Source: Collybia mongolica
Taxonomy: Eukaryota > Basidiomycota > Agaricomycetes > Agaricales > Clitocybaceae
DNA: 64,000 bases
Reading direction: 5' to 3'
Assembly (NCBI GenBank): GCA_013420905.1
Contig: JAAXNY010000010.1
Span: 2,976,001 to 3,040,000 of the forward strand
Below are positions 24,638-36,762 of the stretch, piece by piece. The translations under genes and the position numbers were made by a program. The notes under the pieces were generated by a model that did not search any database, had not been told where the DNA came from, and saw nothing but the letters and a program-made list of their open reading frames with translations. Each line of letters begins with the position of its first letter. Positions within the stretch are counted from its first letter, which is position 1.

Positions 24638-26062
24638 ATGGCTATCACTCCTGACGAAGTATGTCTCTCTGAGTATTGGGGCGACCTTGTGTTCTAATAT
24701 CGTAACAAAGTCCAAACTAATCTCAATTTTCATTCAAACTCTTCTCTATGGTGCGCATATCATGCCCTCCACCCAGACGGCGAAGTATTGATCATGAATA
24801 GGAGCTTACAGTGTCCTCTTCATCCTAACCTACTGGGTTCTTGTCTTCAAGCGCCATCCCGGGCAAGCCCTTAACAGAGTAATGCTCTCTATCTCGATCA
24901 TCATGTTCATTTTCGCGACAATGGTTCGTAAGGTTTACCTTTTTCTCAGACTTTGGAACTGTACATACACTAGCATATTGCTGTCAACTTCACAAGGATC
25001 ATCAAGGCTTTTGTAATCTTCAAGGATGAACCCGGAGGGCCCCCCGCATTTTTCAATCAACTGTCGGAATTTACTCAGATATTTGGAAGCACAATCTATG
25101 TTGCTCAGACCCTCGTTGGAGACAGTGTCGTGGTTTGTGTTTTTCATTCCCCATTTCCTCAATATCAATTTCGACTACTCATCAAACAATCCCAGCTGCT
25201 TCGTTGTTATTATGTGTGGGGCCGCCGGCCCATGATCATTGCTTTCCCCTGTCTTCTTTTGCTTGGGAGCACCGGTAAGAAACCTCACTTCATTCCAGAA
25301 TCCCCATCTTAACTTGTGGTTCCGTTTCAGTATGCGGCGTTGGAATTCTGTATTCCTTTGCTCGCGTTGTACCAGAAGCTGAGATCTTTGTGACAGAGTT
25401 GAAGCAGTGGATTGTTTCGTTCTTCTCAATGACTTTAGCAACGAATATCATCTGCACAGGTGAGGTCCAAATCCCCGTTTCACATATATCTAATGAGACC
25501 ACTTCCAGCACTGGTCGCATGTCGTATTTGGTACATCAACAGGCGGAGCATCACTTTTTCGGACCACAGCCTACGTCCAGTCATGCTGCTCGTCATAGAG
25601 TCAGGGGCCATATACTCAGCCACCTTGTTGGTATTGCTTATCCTATATGAAGTGAAGTCGTGGTTCCAGTACGTCCTCCTCGATGCGGTATGTCGATCTT
25701 TCAGCTGCTCCGATATTCACAACAACTTAATTACTCTCTGGTCAGGTCTCACCTATCGTCGTGAGTATCCAACTTCAATGATACCCGCCTTATTATATAT
25801 GTGCGGTACATAGGGTCTTGTTTTCTCTATGGTCATAGTTCGTATCGGCCTTGGTATCACATCCGCTAGTGGAGAAACAGGAGAAACCCTGGCCAACTCA
25901 ACTTCGCAACTACCATCGGGTCATCGTTCAAAAGATCGCCCGTACACCTCAGTACGACTTGGTACATTCGTCGCACAGACGGGTACGAGGTCTGTAGAAT
26001 CCATGGACACCGCCCCAATGGAAACTATCCGATCGAAGGAGGGCGATCCCGATCGCGTTTGA
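24638..26062 (+). CDS. Seven-helix membrane protein, agaricomycete family (paralog C)
   Basis: Multi-pass membrane protein of unknown function, 329 residues in nine exons (24638-24658, 24711-24750, 24805-24923, 24974-25132, 25196-25274, 25331-25459, 25509-25687, 25746-25760, 25814-26062). About seven hydrophobic segments are visible, for example VLFILTYWVLVF and LLVIESGAIYSATLLVLLIL. Family hallmarks are FKRHPGQALNR, the DEPGGPPAFF loop, YVAQTLVGDSV and RCYYVWGRRP. The C-terminal 75 residues are Ser/Thr-rich and cytosolic or extracellular. Exon lengths 119, 159, 79 and 15 match those of the pair at 36.8-40.6 kb, so all three share ancestry; here the first exon is split and one later intron is missing. 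Topology resembles a receptor, but no ligand motif is seen. Confidence 0.82.
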
Positions 26063-26399
26063 TCGACTGGCCTTCCTAGGGTGGGATGAAACGCGCAGGG
26101 AAGGAGGGAGGTGTTTGCTTGCGTAGTTTGGTATCAGACCTTGTATTTATACGTTAAGGCCAAAGCCTTAGTCCGAGACGTAAAAATTGGAGTTACCTTG
26201 ACGAGAAACCTCGTGCCTTTAGACGCCGACCTCTGACCTCGCCCTAGTGATAGGGCTCTTAATAGACGAACGGTCAATGCAACGATAATACTATCTCTTC
26301 TTGGTCACGATCATCTTGTATGGCCTTGCACTCACGGGTACCTGCTTGAATTATCTGGAAAAGCATCATTCAAGCATCAGATGTGGTGCCGAACAAGTG

Positions 26400-27537
26400 G
26401 CTAAGACGCACCATGTTCAATTTTCCAATTATCTTCCTGCAAGCCACAGACTGAATTATTGTAGAGGATAGTATATACACAAAGTAAATGACTTCAATGT
26501 CACTTCATCAATGAAGGTACCATAAGAAACTGAAAGGTGGCTCACTGAAATGACTAAGTATGATCACTTTGGCACATTACTTCAGGCATAAATGTGTCCT
26601 TGTAAGGGGAACACCCATTCCCACACATACTACCCCAACTTGCACATTGGATTCCAGCTGGTGTACATCAGACTCTAGTTGGAGCACATTGGTTCACTTG
26701 TAGATAGTCACTGTTACAGCTGTTTAGGCCTTATCCACTAAGTCAATCTGGTTTGTCATTCATTCATTCTAAGACCATTGACTCTGCAAGTCTAACATCT
26801 GCTGACTCCCTCTTTAGGGCTAAGTCAGATTGTTTGTTGACATGCTTGCACTCACACTATGCATGTACACCAATATCTTTGACAATGATATCATCTCATC
26901 TTCTTTGACTTTGACTTTGACTTTGACTTCAATATCATCTCAGCAAGTCTTTGACTTGTCTATACACTCATCACAACTTTATACCCCTCCAATCACATCC
27001 CATTCCTCTTTCTTTTCCTTTCATCTTGCCTCTCTGCTGCTGGATCACGCAACCAGCATGTTTTGACAACTGATCATGCCCAATACATGTTGATTTGACT
27101 CCATTTTGGACTATGGACCTGACTGCACCCAATCGGGCTGGCCAACTATAGTTTAGAGTATTGATGACCCTTGTAGATTTAGTACAATGCTGTCATATAG
27201 TACCCCTTATAGATATACCCCTATTTCACCTCACCTTTGTGATATGGACTCTGTTGTATAATTTACCAGCTTAGGTACAGTTTTTGACATATAAAAGGCC
27301 TCTGTTATGTAGAAATAAAACAGCAATTCACATCCACTCTTTTCTTGCACTCTTCAATCTTGACTTGTCCTCTCAACCTTGATTTGAGTCTATCAAAGTA
27401 CTTTGTACTTTAGGCTGTCGATATCATGAATCACCATTTGACAAACCATATAACATGTTGATTCTACCACCCACCTGGTGCTGTACTTTACAGTTCCCCA
27501 CATGTCCTTGCAGACTCACTTACTTTCCTTTACTATT
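26400..27537. other. CpG-poor repeat DNA with a TTTGAC microsatellite
   Basis: No gene found. At about 26905-26930 there are consecutive CTTTGA units (CTTTGACTTTGACTTTGACT). CpG becomes rare from about 26410 onward, marking the left edge of the second repeat block. Confidence 0.5.
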
Positions 27538-28671
27538 ACTTGGGTGGAGTGGGCCAACACACTGTGTGGCAGGTACTTGTTCTTTATTTCTTTTCTTAGG
27601 AGAAATAAGTCCATTCCACATTCAGGAAGTTGTAAATGACTAGAAACAATGTAGATGATAGTTTATAGAGGTCATGTGACCATGGGAAAATGTTACCAAG
27701 TAAACAAGCAATGCCTGTGCACAAAACCCAATGCCATAGCTTGCCTGTTTATGGAGAAAACACAAAAACCATCAGAACTAACTTTTTTCCAGGATCATGG
27801 ACACTAAATGAGCATTCAGATTGTCGTCATGTATTTGGTATGCTTATGTGATGGAATAGATCATGTGACATATGTTAATAAATAGAGAATTCAATCCTCT
27901 TTGTATTTCAGGGAAATATAGTAGTAGTTGTTGATTTTCCAATGTTTAGGATAATTTCCCACAAGGGTCATGTTTGGTAAGGGTCAATACAGTATTTGTG
28001 ACATAATTCAAAAAATTTATTTTGTGTTTTTCTCCATAACCAGTAAAGCTATCAACTTTGTTTTTGTATGTTTGGAATGTACAAACATGGCTCTACAATT
28101 TCCTTGTTGAGCACATTTTTCCCATGGTCTATTTTGAGTGAAATATTAGAAATGTCCATATTCAGCTAGTTTTGAAGGTCTGTGTGTTATGTCAGGGGTG
28201 AACAAACATCTTATAACAACAATGACCCTTACCAAACATGACCCTTGTGGGAAATTACACTACACATTGGAATAATCAACAACTACTACTATATTTACCT
28301 GAAATACAAATAAGATTGAATTCTCTATTTATTGACACATGTCACATGATCTATTCCACCACATAAGTATACCAAATACATGACAACAATCTGAACACTT
28401 ATTTAGTGTCCATGATCCTAGGAAAAGTTAGTTCTGATGGTTTTTGTGTTTTCTCCATAACCAGGCAAGCTATGGCATTGGGTTTTGTGCACAGGCATTG
28501 CTTGTTTACTTGGTAACATTTTCCCATGGTCACATGACCTCTATAAACTATCACTTACATTGTTTCTAGTCATTTACAACTTCCTGAATGTGGAATGGAC
28601 TTATTTCTCCTAAGAAAAGAAATAAAGAACAAGTACCTGCCACACAGTGTGTTGGCCCACTCCACCCAAGT
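27538..28671. mobile_element. Large palindromic (fold-back) element, complete
   Basis: A 1,134-bp element whose two arms of about 450 bp (27538-27987 and 28222-28671) are near-perfect inverted copies. The ends read ACTTGGGTGGAGTGGGCCAA and its complement. A unique centre of about 234 bp separates the arms. No open frame is present, so it must be mobilised in trans if at all. I see no convincing target duplication (TTACTATT left, GAATTGTT right). A truncated relative lies at 5977-6923. Arms of this length and identity could form a stable hairpin in DNA or RNA. Confidence 0.88.
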
Positions 28672-28935
28672 GAATTGTTAATAGAAGTTGGTGTTTATAG
28701 ATCCTATACATATATCCAACCACAAAAGGTAACCATATGTATATATCTAGGCATTTCCCTTAAAAACAAGTCAGCTGGTAAAGTAGGGACTCAGACTCTC
28801 AGAGATGGACTGTGTTAAGAAATTAACAAACTTGAAAATGTAGATCCATATTTGTACATTCCAAATACACAACCAACTCAGTAGCTTCTCTGGGGATTTT
28901 ACACCAAGCTACATGAGGCACACAGACCACACAGA

Positions 28936-29915
28936 CAAATGCAGATGTCTTTTTTTTTTTTTTTTTTAACCTCTAATAATATTAAGCACATGTGGGTTTG
29001 ACCCAGCTACATGCAGGTGTAAGCACCTATTACCACTAAGTAATCTGTAATGAGCCATCAGGGTGGAGCTGTATGCTAAGTTGCTCTCCAGGTCATATTA
29101 CGGGTCTAGACTGAGGATACCTGCAGTCCAACGGTATTGTACTGTACCATGTCTGAACCTCCCAATGCCTTAAAGGTTTGCCTTCGCTTGTTGGGGCATG
29201 GTCCCCTCCCTTCACATTGGTACCCCGTTCCACTCCTCCCCTGGTATTTTCAGGGCGCCCTGGAAACCCATTACTCCCCCCCAGTGTCGAAGATAAATGT
29301 CCAAACTAAATGAACGACCTGTACCTCAAACCTGCTCCCCCTCTCCTGAATCCCCCTATTACTTTCCCCCTGTTCCACACTGCTCTCCCAAAGCAATGAC
29401 TCCCCTCCAAACTGAGGTTGCCAAATCCCACCATTGGACGATAAACTGGCATTCTCCCCAAGAGGTGTGCTCTGTGCAGGGACAGTAGCTGATCGGGGGC
29501 CAGACCCCTTCCTCCTTTTGTATTTGGGTGTAGTGGTTAAGCGAGTATGAAAAAATCATCAAAAATGTTGGTGGTGATGCTCCCTAAGGATCTGTGCGAA
29601 GCAGAGTACAAGAGTTGTGGTGTCCTTGTGTGGCCTGGTAGTTGATAAGGTGGATGTGGACAGATTAGTGAAGCCCCCAGTACAGGCAAGATGAGGTGAC
29701 CCTGCAGATAGTCAGGATCAGCTCTGATAAGTTAAAAATTTGGATGTGGTGTAAATGGATAGTGGCACAGGCTGAAGGAATGGTCTGATGAAAGGCAATC
29801 TCGATTAGGGATGAGGTGTTAGGTAGTTTAGGGACAACCTAGTGCAGGAGGGACGAATTCCCATGGTTGGATGGTGATGGTAAAAGATCAAGAAGCGTCG
29901 CAAATGCAGATGTCT
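28936..29915 (-). mobile_element. 950-bp retroposon with poly-A tail and 15-bp target duplication
   Basis: Perfect 15-bp direct repeats CAAATGCAGATGTCT at 28936-28950 and 29901-29915 bracket 28951-29900. The element begins on the plus strand with an 18-base T tract (28950-28967), that is, a poly-A tail on the minus strand. This is the signature of target-primed reverse transcription by a LINE machinery. No long open frame is present, so it is non-autonomous: a SINE-like element or a 5'-truncated LINE. Near the tail the minus strand has GGGTCAAACCC, which resembles a pol III B box but is in an odd place. It retains CpG sites that its flanks lack, so it is fairly young. Confidence 0.82.
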
Positions 29916-32900
29916 GCAGACTGAGCTCAGACCCCATTTGGCAGTCTGCATCTCAAGTCAAAGCTAAGTCCATAAATTCACACTGTTACTTGGATCAGAC
30001 CCAGCTTGGAACAACTCCTCATGGAGTTCATGCAGACTGTCCAGATTACTTACTTAATCATGGTTACCATTGCTTATTTAATGTGCAAAAATGCAATATT
30101 TTGGAGAGCCAAATATAAGGCCTCAAGATTATATGACATGTGAATAAAGCATGGAGATTAAACATTTGGCAATATGGGCTTGTCAGTCCAAGCTGCTTGT
30201 TACTATAAAGACCCCCTGCTGCCCACTCTTGGCCATTACTGGCAATGGCTGAGTATTGTGGGTGGGTGCCACATCACCCATCAGCCTTGTTGTCAATCAC
30301 CACCACTACATCCCCAGCTGCCCCTCCTATCACCTCCCTGCCTTATGATTGTGCACAACACTGCCAAATACAATGCCAGGTCCCACTGTCATGGATACCA
30401 TCAACCTCTCTCATACCCACCCCTCTCGTAGCATGTCCATCAGCTTTGTATTTGCTGAGATATGCATCATCTATATTGTGGGAAATTTATTTAGTATTAT
30501 TGTTTGTTTGGCCAGATGTGTAGTGAAGTGATATACAGACAGTTTTCATTTGTAATATGTAGCAAGAAATTTGTTGTTGATAATGTGTAGAAAAATACAA
30601 ATAAATATAAACACATACAAACATATACATGAGGTACTACTCCACTATATCTAACACTAGCAATTTAAATTACATCCATAGGCCTTGTTGTTGTTGAGAT
30701 ATGCAATGGTTTATATTGTGGGTACTTGGATGGTATTGTTTGTTTGGCTAGCTGTGTGGCAAAGTCATACACAAACTTGATATTCATTTGTAACATGGCA
30801 TGTGAATGTTTGATGTTCAGAAACTCTCCTGAATCTCAAGGAGACCTGGCAAGCTTTTGGTAGGATTTTCCACTGAGAATTGGGTGGTAGGTGAAGAAGA
30901 TAAGGTGTAGTATGATGAAATATAAATATGCATACCATCTATTGATACCAATATAGTGGTCCCTCCACATCATATAGTTCCCTTCGATCTCCTTTTCTTT
31001 GCTCCCACCAGCTCACACTAACTACACAGGACCCAATTTATCTTGGGGTCAACACTTGCACCACATATGCAACATCTTGGGAATGGTTACAGTTGAAAAT
31101 ATGTCACTAGATGGCCTCAGTACAAAGTCCAGAAAGAAAATACATGAAAACTCATGGGCTCAGCTTTGAAGTTGGGTTTAACAAGCAGTCTGTTCCTCCC
31201 CACCCTTCTTTCCCATCCCTTATCTTGGAATGTTGAACCACACAGCAATGATCCATATCCTCATGGCTGTCTTCTTTTTGTCCTTTCCATCCCACCTTGT
31301 CTACTGATTGCGCTGTCATCGGGTGCATATCTCCTTTGAAATTTTGGGCTGGAGAGACTGCTCAGGGTAAGCACTTCATCCATCCACCTGACAATGCCAC
31401 AAAACCCCAAACATGTCATTGACACTCATCCTGCTCCATCTTGACCCACTTTACATTGTGTCCTGCCTCATGTCTATGGGTGTGTGTGCCTGAGGGTTGA
31501 TGTAATCGAGAACAAGGGAGGAAAGGAGTGAAAAGATCTGACATGTATCACAATGAGTAAACTACATGAAGACTCTGAGTATTAACCAGGGTGATGCTGC
31601 CAGGGTGATTCAAAAAGGGTTGCCTCTGAGAGGCAGCAGGCTTGCAGAGATGTAAATGGATCCCATGAGTGATGTGCCTAATGTGAGCAGTGGAGAAATT
31701 GCAGGTTTTATGATGAGGACATACATTGACAACTCAAAGCATGGCCTATGAGGACAGCAAAGATCACACTAGGTACATTGAAAAGGTTAAGATGCCGTCC
31801 ATGAGTGTAAAAATATAGCAGTGCACCAGTAGCAGCATTGTTTGCTTATTCATCATTCAATGACTCAAAGTCAAAGTCTCGGATGACTGGGTTCCTTTGC
31901 CAAAGCACAGGCTTGCTTCTCCAAAACTAGTCCATTGATGAGTCAGAGGCAAATAGCCATGGTGGAATGTATGCAATGTAAAGCTACAACATGTCGGAGG
32001 CGGGTCGGCGAGATACAGTTACAATTTAGTTGCATAAAACTTTAAAAAAATCGGCCTGTCACCTACCCAACTCTGGATCTGCAAAACATGACAAGTTCAT
32101 TTTATTTCCTGCATGAGTAGTGGCCTCTGTGGCCTGGTTTTGTTGAACTTAGCAGCAAGATAATGAAAAGAGTGAGAATAATAAATTGTATGAGATATTG
32201 AAATAGTGTACAAAATGACTTGTATAAATACATAAATAAAATGACTCCTATAGCAATAATAAATCATATGTGAGTCCATTATAAAAACAAACGCGAAACT
32301 AAAATGTCCATGTGGTGTGATTAATCTGCCGGATCACTCTATTCCAACAGGTTTGTCTATCCTAAGTCTGCTTGTGACCGTCAATACCAAATGTCAAAAC
32401 TTTGTTCCTTTCAGTCATAGGTATTAGGTAACGATGCGAACACACCACGCAATGGCTTGAATCCCCAATTCCCGAGATCGTTCATTTCCTGGTGTTACGC
32501 TGCTCAGGAATACATTATGATCATAGTTGAACCGAACCTTTTAAATGGTATCCCTTAGTAGCAATGGAGAGTACTTGCCTATGGCGAGTGTAGGATGAGG
32601 GGTTCACATGTGAAAAGTAGCCTGAGGCCAGGAGCCAACACCAGATTTGATACGGAAAGGATGATGTGATGCAGGAACGTTAACCACTCGATGCCGACCA
32701 TGATGACTGTTGAATTCTGCTCGGTTGACTCCTCTAATGATTGCGATGGTGGACTAGTGTGAAGTTGGCATCATAATTTGTTAATAATCACTCGAGGATT
32801 TCAGTTATGGAGCTGGAGTCCCCAGAAGATGCTTAAGATGTAATCATGATTGAAGATATTCATCTTCTTGTCCATCAGCCTTTCGTGGTAGGGAGACAAT

Positions 32901-32990
32901 GTTTGAAGCCGATGTGGCATACCCTGTTCGACTGATTGATTTCGAAGAGTCCTAACGATCAACAGCACGAATAACTAAATCGTTTGGTTG
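29916..32990. other. Repeat and intergenic DNA, no confident gene
   Basis: CpG-poor to about 31990, then CpG-normal. A diverged direct repeat of about 110 bp is visible: 30448-30555 and 30680-30795 share GAGATATGCA, TATATTGTGGG, ATTGTTTGTTTGGC and CATTTGTAA. Open frames are short and without recognisable motifs. Confidence 0.45.
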
Positions 32991-33118
32991 GGGCATTTTG
33001 CCTCAATCACATCCCCTCCACTGACCTGTTCCCCATTGAATTGATATGGTAGTGTAGGCCCATAACCAGCCTGCGTCCACAAAGGTTTGCCATTTGTGTG
33101 GTATCAGAAGAACTCGCC

Positions 33119-34554
33119 TCAAATCTTGAAATCGTAGGCAGACTGTAATGACTCTGATAGTGGTGTGGAGCGGCGAACAGGATGTAGATTCGTCTCCTGA
33201 CACTTTCGTAATGCCCTAGTCTGAGCAATGGTAGCCGGGTTGTACCCAGAGAGCGCGAGTGACGATCCACTCAAGTCACTTGAGAAAGATAAACGATGGA
33301 TGTTGCCGAAAAAATTGGGGTGGGTGGGGTTTAAAGATACATCGGGGGGGCGTGTAGTGTACCTCGGCGGCGGGCTATTTTCGAGTGCCTCACGAGGTTC
33401 CCTACATCGTTTCTGCCATCTGTACCACCAGAACATAAATAGCATGAGTGCTATCACTATGAAAAGACCACCAATGACGCTCCCGACAATAACGCCAACC
33501 GGCGACCTGTGCTTTTCGGACTGCGTAGGCCGTGCCATAGCCGAAGAGTTGGTCACGTACAGGTGATTTAGTGTAAGGGGCGTCGTATCACTACTGCCTC
33601 CGTATGTGACAGCCAAGGTATGTGGTCCTGGTGAAAGCTTGGGTGTGTTGAAGAGTATATTTTCGACATTGATAGTGCGATTAAGGGATGGGGGAGTGCT
33701 GACATTAAAAGGTATGGGGGCCCCTCCATCAATCGTGTAGGTGGAAAACGCAGCAGGTTGTAGGGGGTCCGCTATCATAGCCCCGACCCAACTAACAGCA
33801 GTGCCTGACACAGGATTTCCGCGTTAGGAAGCGGCAGACAACGTTTGCAGTTTTTACATACCTGTGAAATTGAATGTTGCGGTTGAATTACACGTTTGTG
33901 TGGAACTAAATCTTCTGTGCTCCCAGCTTGAATCAAAATATAGCCCCGAGTCCCGATTGTCCACTAACAGAACTGCAGTATCGAATGAAAGACCAGGAGA
34001 TGGGGTGTAATGGATACTGTCGAACGAAAGCGAGTTTCCTGATGCTGATCGGAATCGAACCTCAAGTTCATGTTTCCCATTGGCGATCTCGTGTTGTTCG
34101 CATATGACTCGATTATTTCTGTGGGTTTCGGGCGAGGTATTTGCAATGGAAATCCTATCGATGAAACACTCCAACACTTCATTCAACAAGTCACTTCGCA
34201 TGTTCATATTTATATCATTTATTATGCCTAGAACAGCGATAGAAGTTCCTGTGATGAGACTCAATTCAACGATGTCCTCGAAAAGACTGGGATGTTTGAC
34301 TCACCATTAAAAGTATATGAAAACCTTCCTTGTGTATTTGTCCTATGCAAGGTGTTGTTGTAGGACAGACTGTGAATTCCAAATTCGCTCGCGCCCTCCT
34401 CCGAAGACCATCCATGACCCTTGTACTTTATCTCAGGGTCCGTATCATCGATCACTATTTGTCGCGCCTTGTTTGAAAACATTTGTGAGGAGACGTTGGT
34501 TGAGAGGAAGAAAGCAAGAAGGGTTGTCTATAGTAATATTACTGAAAGCACCAT
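33119..34554 (-). pseudogene. Single-pass type I membrane protein gene with a stop in the signal peptide
   Basis: Three exons (34554-34305, 34248-33862, 33804-33119) total 441 codons. After a hydrophobic leader the mature part opens with RQIVIDDTDPEIKYKGHGW, a start common to many agaricomycete cell-surface proteins. A beta-rich ectodomain with several N-glycosylation sites follows (NSTATFNFT), then LSPGPHTLAVTYGG and one transmembrane segment (VGVIVGSVIGGLFIVIALML) with basic stop-transfer residues. A Pro/Ser-rich cytosolic tail (NSPPPRYTTRPP) ends the protein. A TAG at 34528-34530 is codon 9, inside the leader (MVLSVILL[stop]TTLLAFFL). Unless initiation occurs at the downstream Met (MFSNKARQ), which lacks a leader, the gene is broken. 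The ectodomain function is unknown. Confidence 0.72.
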
Positions 34555-34569
34555 CTTAACGCGGAGTAT

Positions 34570-36760
34570 CATGAATATCAATTCAAAGACCCATCCCAGA
34601 TCAAAGCATAAGCCGTTTTACAATCGCTCGAACAAGTTATGCTTCCGCGGTGCCTGAGTTGCAGTCCAATTGTGATCACCATCATAATCATGATCTATGG
34701 GGCAGAAGTAGGAGTGAGGTCCCCATATACGTATTGATGCCAAACTCGAAGTGATGAGGTCTGACAAAAATGATGTTTGTTACATAGATGCATGCAGGGC
34801 CAGCACGATGACTCTACTGCACCTAAAGGCAAGGGCAAAACCCCCGATAGCCGATTTCAGGCTCTGATCTCAAGTACCGTTTATTCTATCTGCCTGGGCC
34901 ATTCTCTATCGCCATCTTTCCATAGTCACGATTTATGCCGTCACTTTCTATGTGGAGGATCAGTTTGTTGATGTATGATACATTATTAGCCACACTTTGT
35001 ATAGGCATGTTGGAGTAGGGAAGGGATAAGACAATGCATTTGATTGACGAAACCCTGCCTTCCGATGCGTTGATTTTCGGACGTTTCAAGCTTGACAGAA
35101 AAATCAACTCCGTTTTCTCACGGTCGGTAATTCTCAATCTAGTCAGTGTAATCGTGGCTGTTGTTATCACACTTTCCGGCTGCTACTACCATGCGAGAGT
35201 GGAGTCGAGAGCGGGGAGATAGCCTGATTTACATGAAAAAAGGTTATGCAGACCATTTCCCATGTGTGTATAAGCAATGAGAGATCCTTTGTCTCTCTTC
35301 TCTTGTGCTAGGCTTCGCATTTTCCAATCTCTCTCTCTCTCCCAGCCTCTCCTCTCCCGGATAAAACATGGATCTCAAGGCTGACGCTTCCCTACTGTTA
35401 GCCCAACATAGCCACGCAATGGACGAACCTATGCACACCCCACCAAACATGATGCTATGTGATTGGTACCTGCCCACACAGCCTACTCGGGGACGATGAT
35501 GATATCTTTGGGTTGGACGAGATGAGGAGAGGACTGTTGAGTAATGACAGGTGAGAGATCAGAACTCGATGTGCTTTTACGTGACAAACCTCCGACGCTC
35601 ACCAGACCTACAACATCTCAGTCAAGGACCCACTTCGGCACACTCTCCATTTCAGATACAATGTACGGCCGGCTTCGCATGTCCCAACTCTCTCAGCCAC
35701 ATCACAATCAACTAGGAGTCATGTTTTCTGAAAAGGAGAGGTGACATTCCTAGGAGCGCACACGGCTTCTACAAGTACTCCTGAGCCAGCACGGACATTA
35801 CTAGGAACGGATACCGTGGGCCAAATCCCTCCAAACCCTATGGTGGGTATGACGGGGCTTTCGTGGGCCGGGTTCGTGTTTAGAACTTCCCTTTATGTCC
35901 TGTTTCCCGAAATGCTATGGAAAATTCTATAATTCTTGCCGCGTCGACGCGGTAACGCTCCCAAATGTCTCCAGCCTGCTCGAAGATCAACTCATATTGT
36001 GGACATTGGACTAGGCGCGGTTGTATCTGGTCTCCCGTGTCTGTACATTGCTTTCGATAGCTACTCTGCCCTCGAAGATGATGATGTTTCATGTTCAACA
36101 GCTTTCATGCGCATGACTTGAACCTACCCAGGCCAGCGCTCACCTTTTTAGATCCTCATAACCCCAGGCAGCACCAGCTACATACGGTACCAATTGAATG
36201 TCCTATCAAAAGAGATTTCCGATGATATAGACTGAAATGGGGAAAATCACATGAACCAAACAGAGACGTCAAAACCATGACAGCTTGTCGATTGCATGCC
36301 ACAAACAGCTGGATCAGAAGCAAAGCATAATACGCCGTTTTGCCGTCTCGCTTGAGAGGCAGCGCTTGGTGTGAGTGCCCAGAATCATCGGGACCTTACA
36401 ACACTCAGTGCGATAGCGATAAAAACAGGCTGCAAGAGGCGCTTGGATATCATATGAACCCCGGGCGATCAGTCGGGGCATACAGTAACTGGATTGGATG
36501 ACCATCTCAGCAGCTGCGCTCAGATTTTTTGAATACGAAGTTCAGAATTGGAGTCTTTTGGCTGACGTATCATTCCATTCAGGCGCCAAAACAACGATTA
36601 AAAGCCTCAAACACCACATCAGGGGTGTCTGAAGGGAACCTTGCGCCTCCAGGCACTTGAGGCTGTTGCCATGTCAATACCTACAAGCCTCTCTTGCCAA
36701 TATTTATAAAAAGCAGAAAGTGTAGTGACGAGAACCAGCAATCGACTACAAATCCTGGAA
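34570..36760. other. Intergenic stretch without a confident gene
   Basis: Only short, overlapping open frames on both strands. A plus-strand piece at 35034-35222 ends in a hydrophobic segment (LNLVSVIVAVVITLSG), and another at 35544-35744 is Ser/Thr-rich. Either could be a relic of a membrane protein gene. I cannot link them. Confidence 0.4.
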
Positions 36761-36762
36761 TC

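Noticed and set aside
24751..24811. Splice acceptor TTACAG|TGTCC in seven-helix paralog C
   Set aside because: It puts the next exon out of frame; the acceptor AGGAG at 24804 restores AYSVLFIL, which fits the family.
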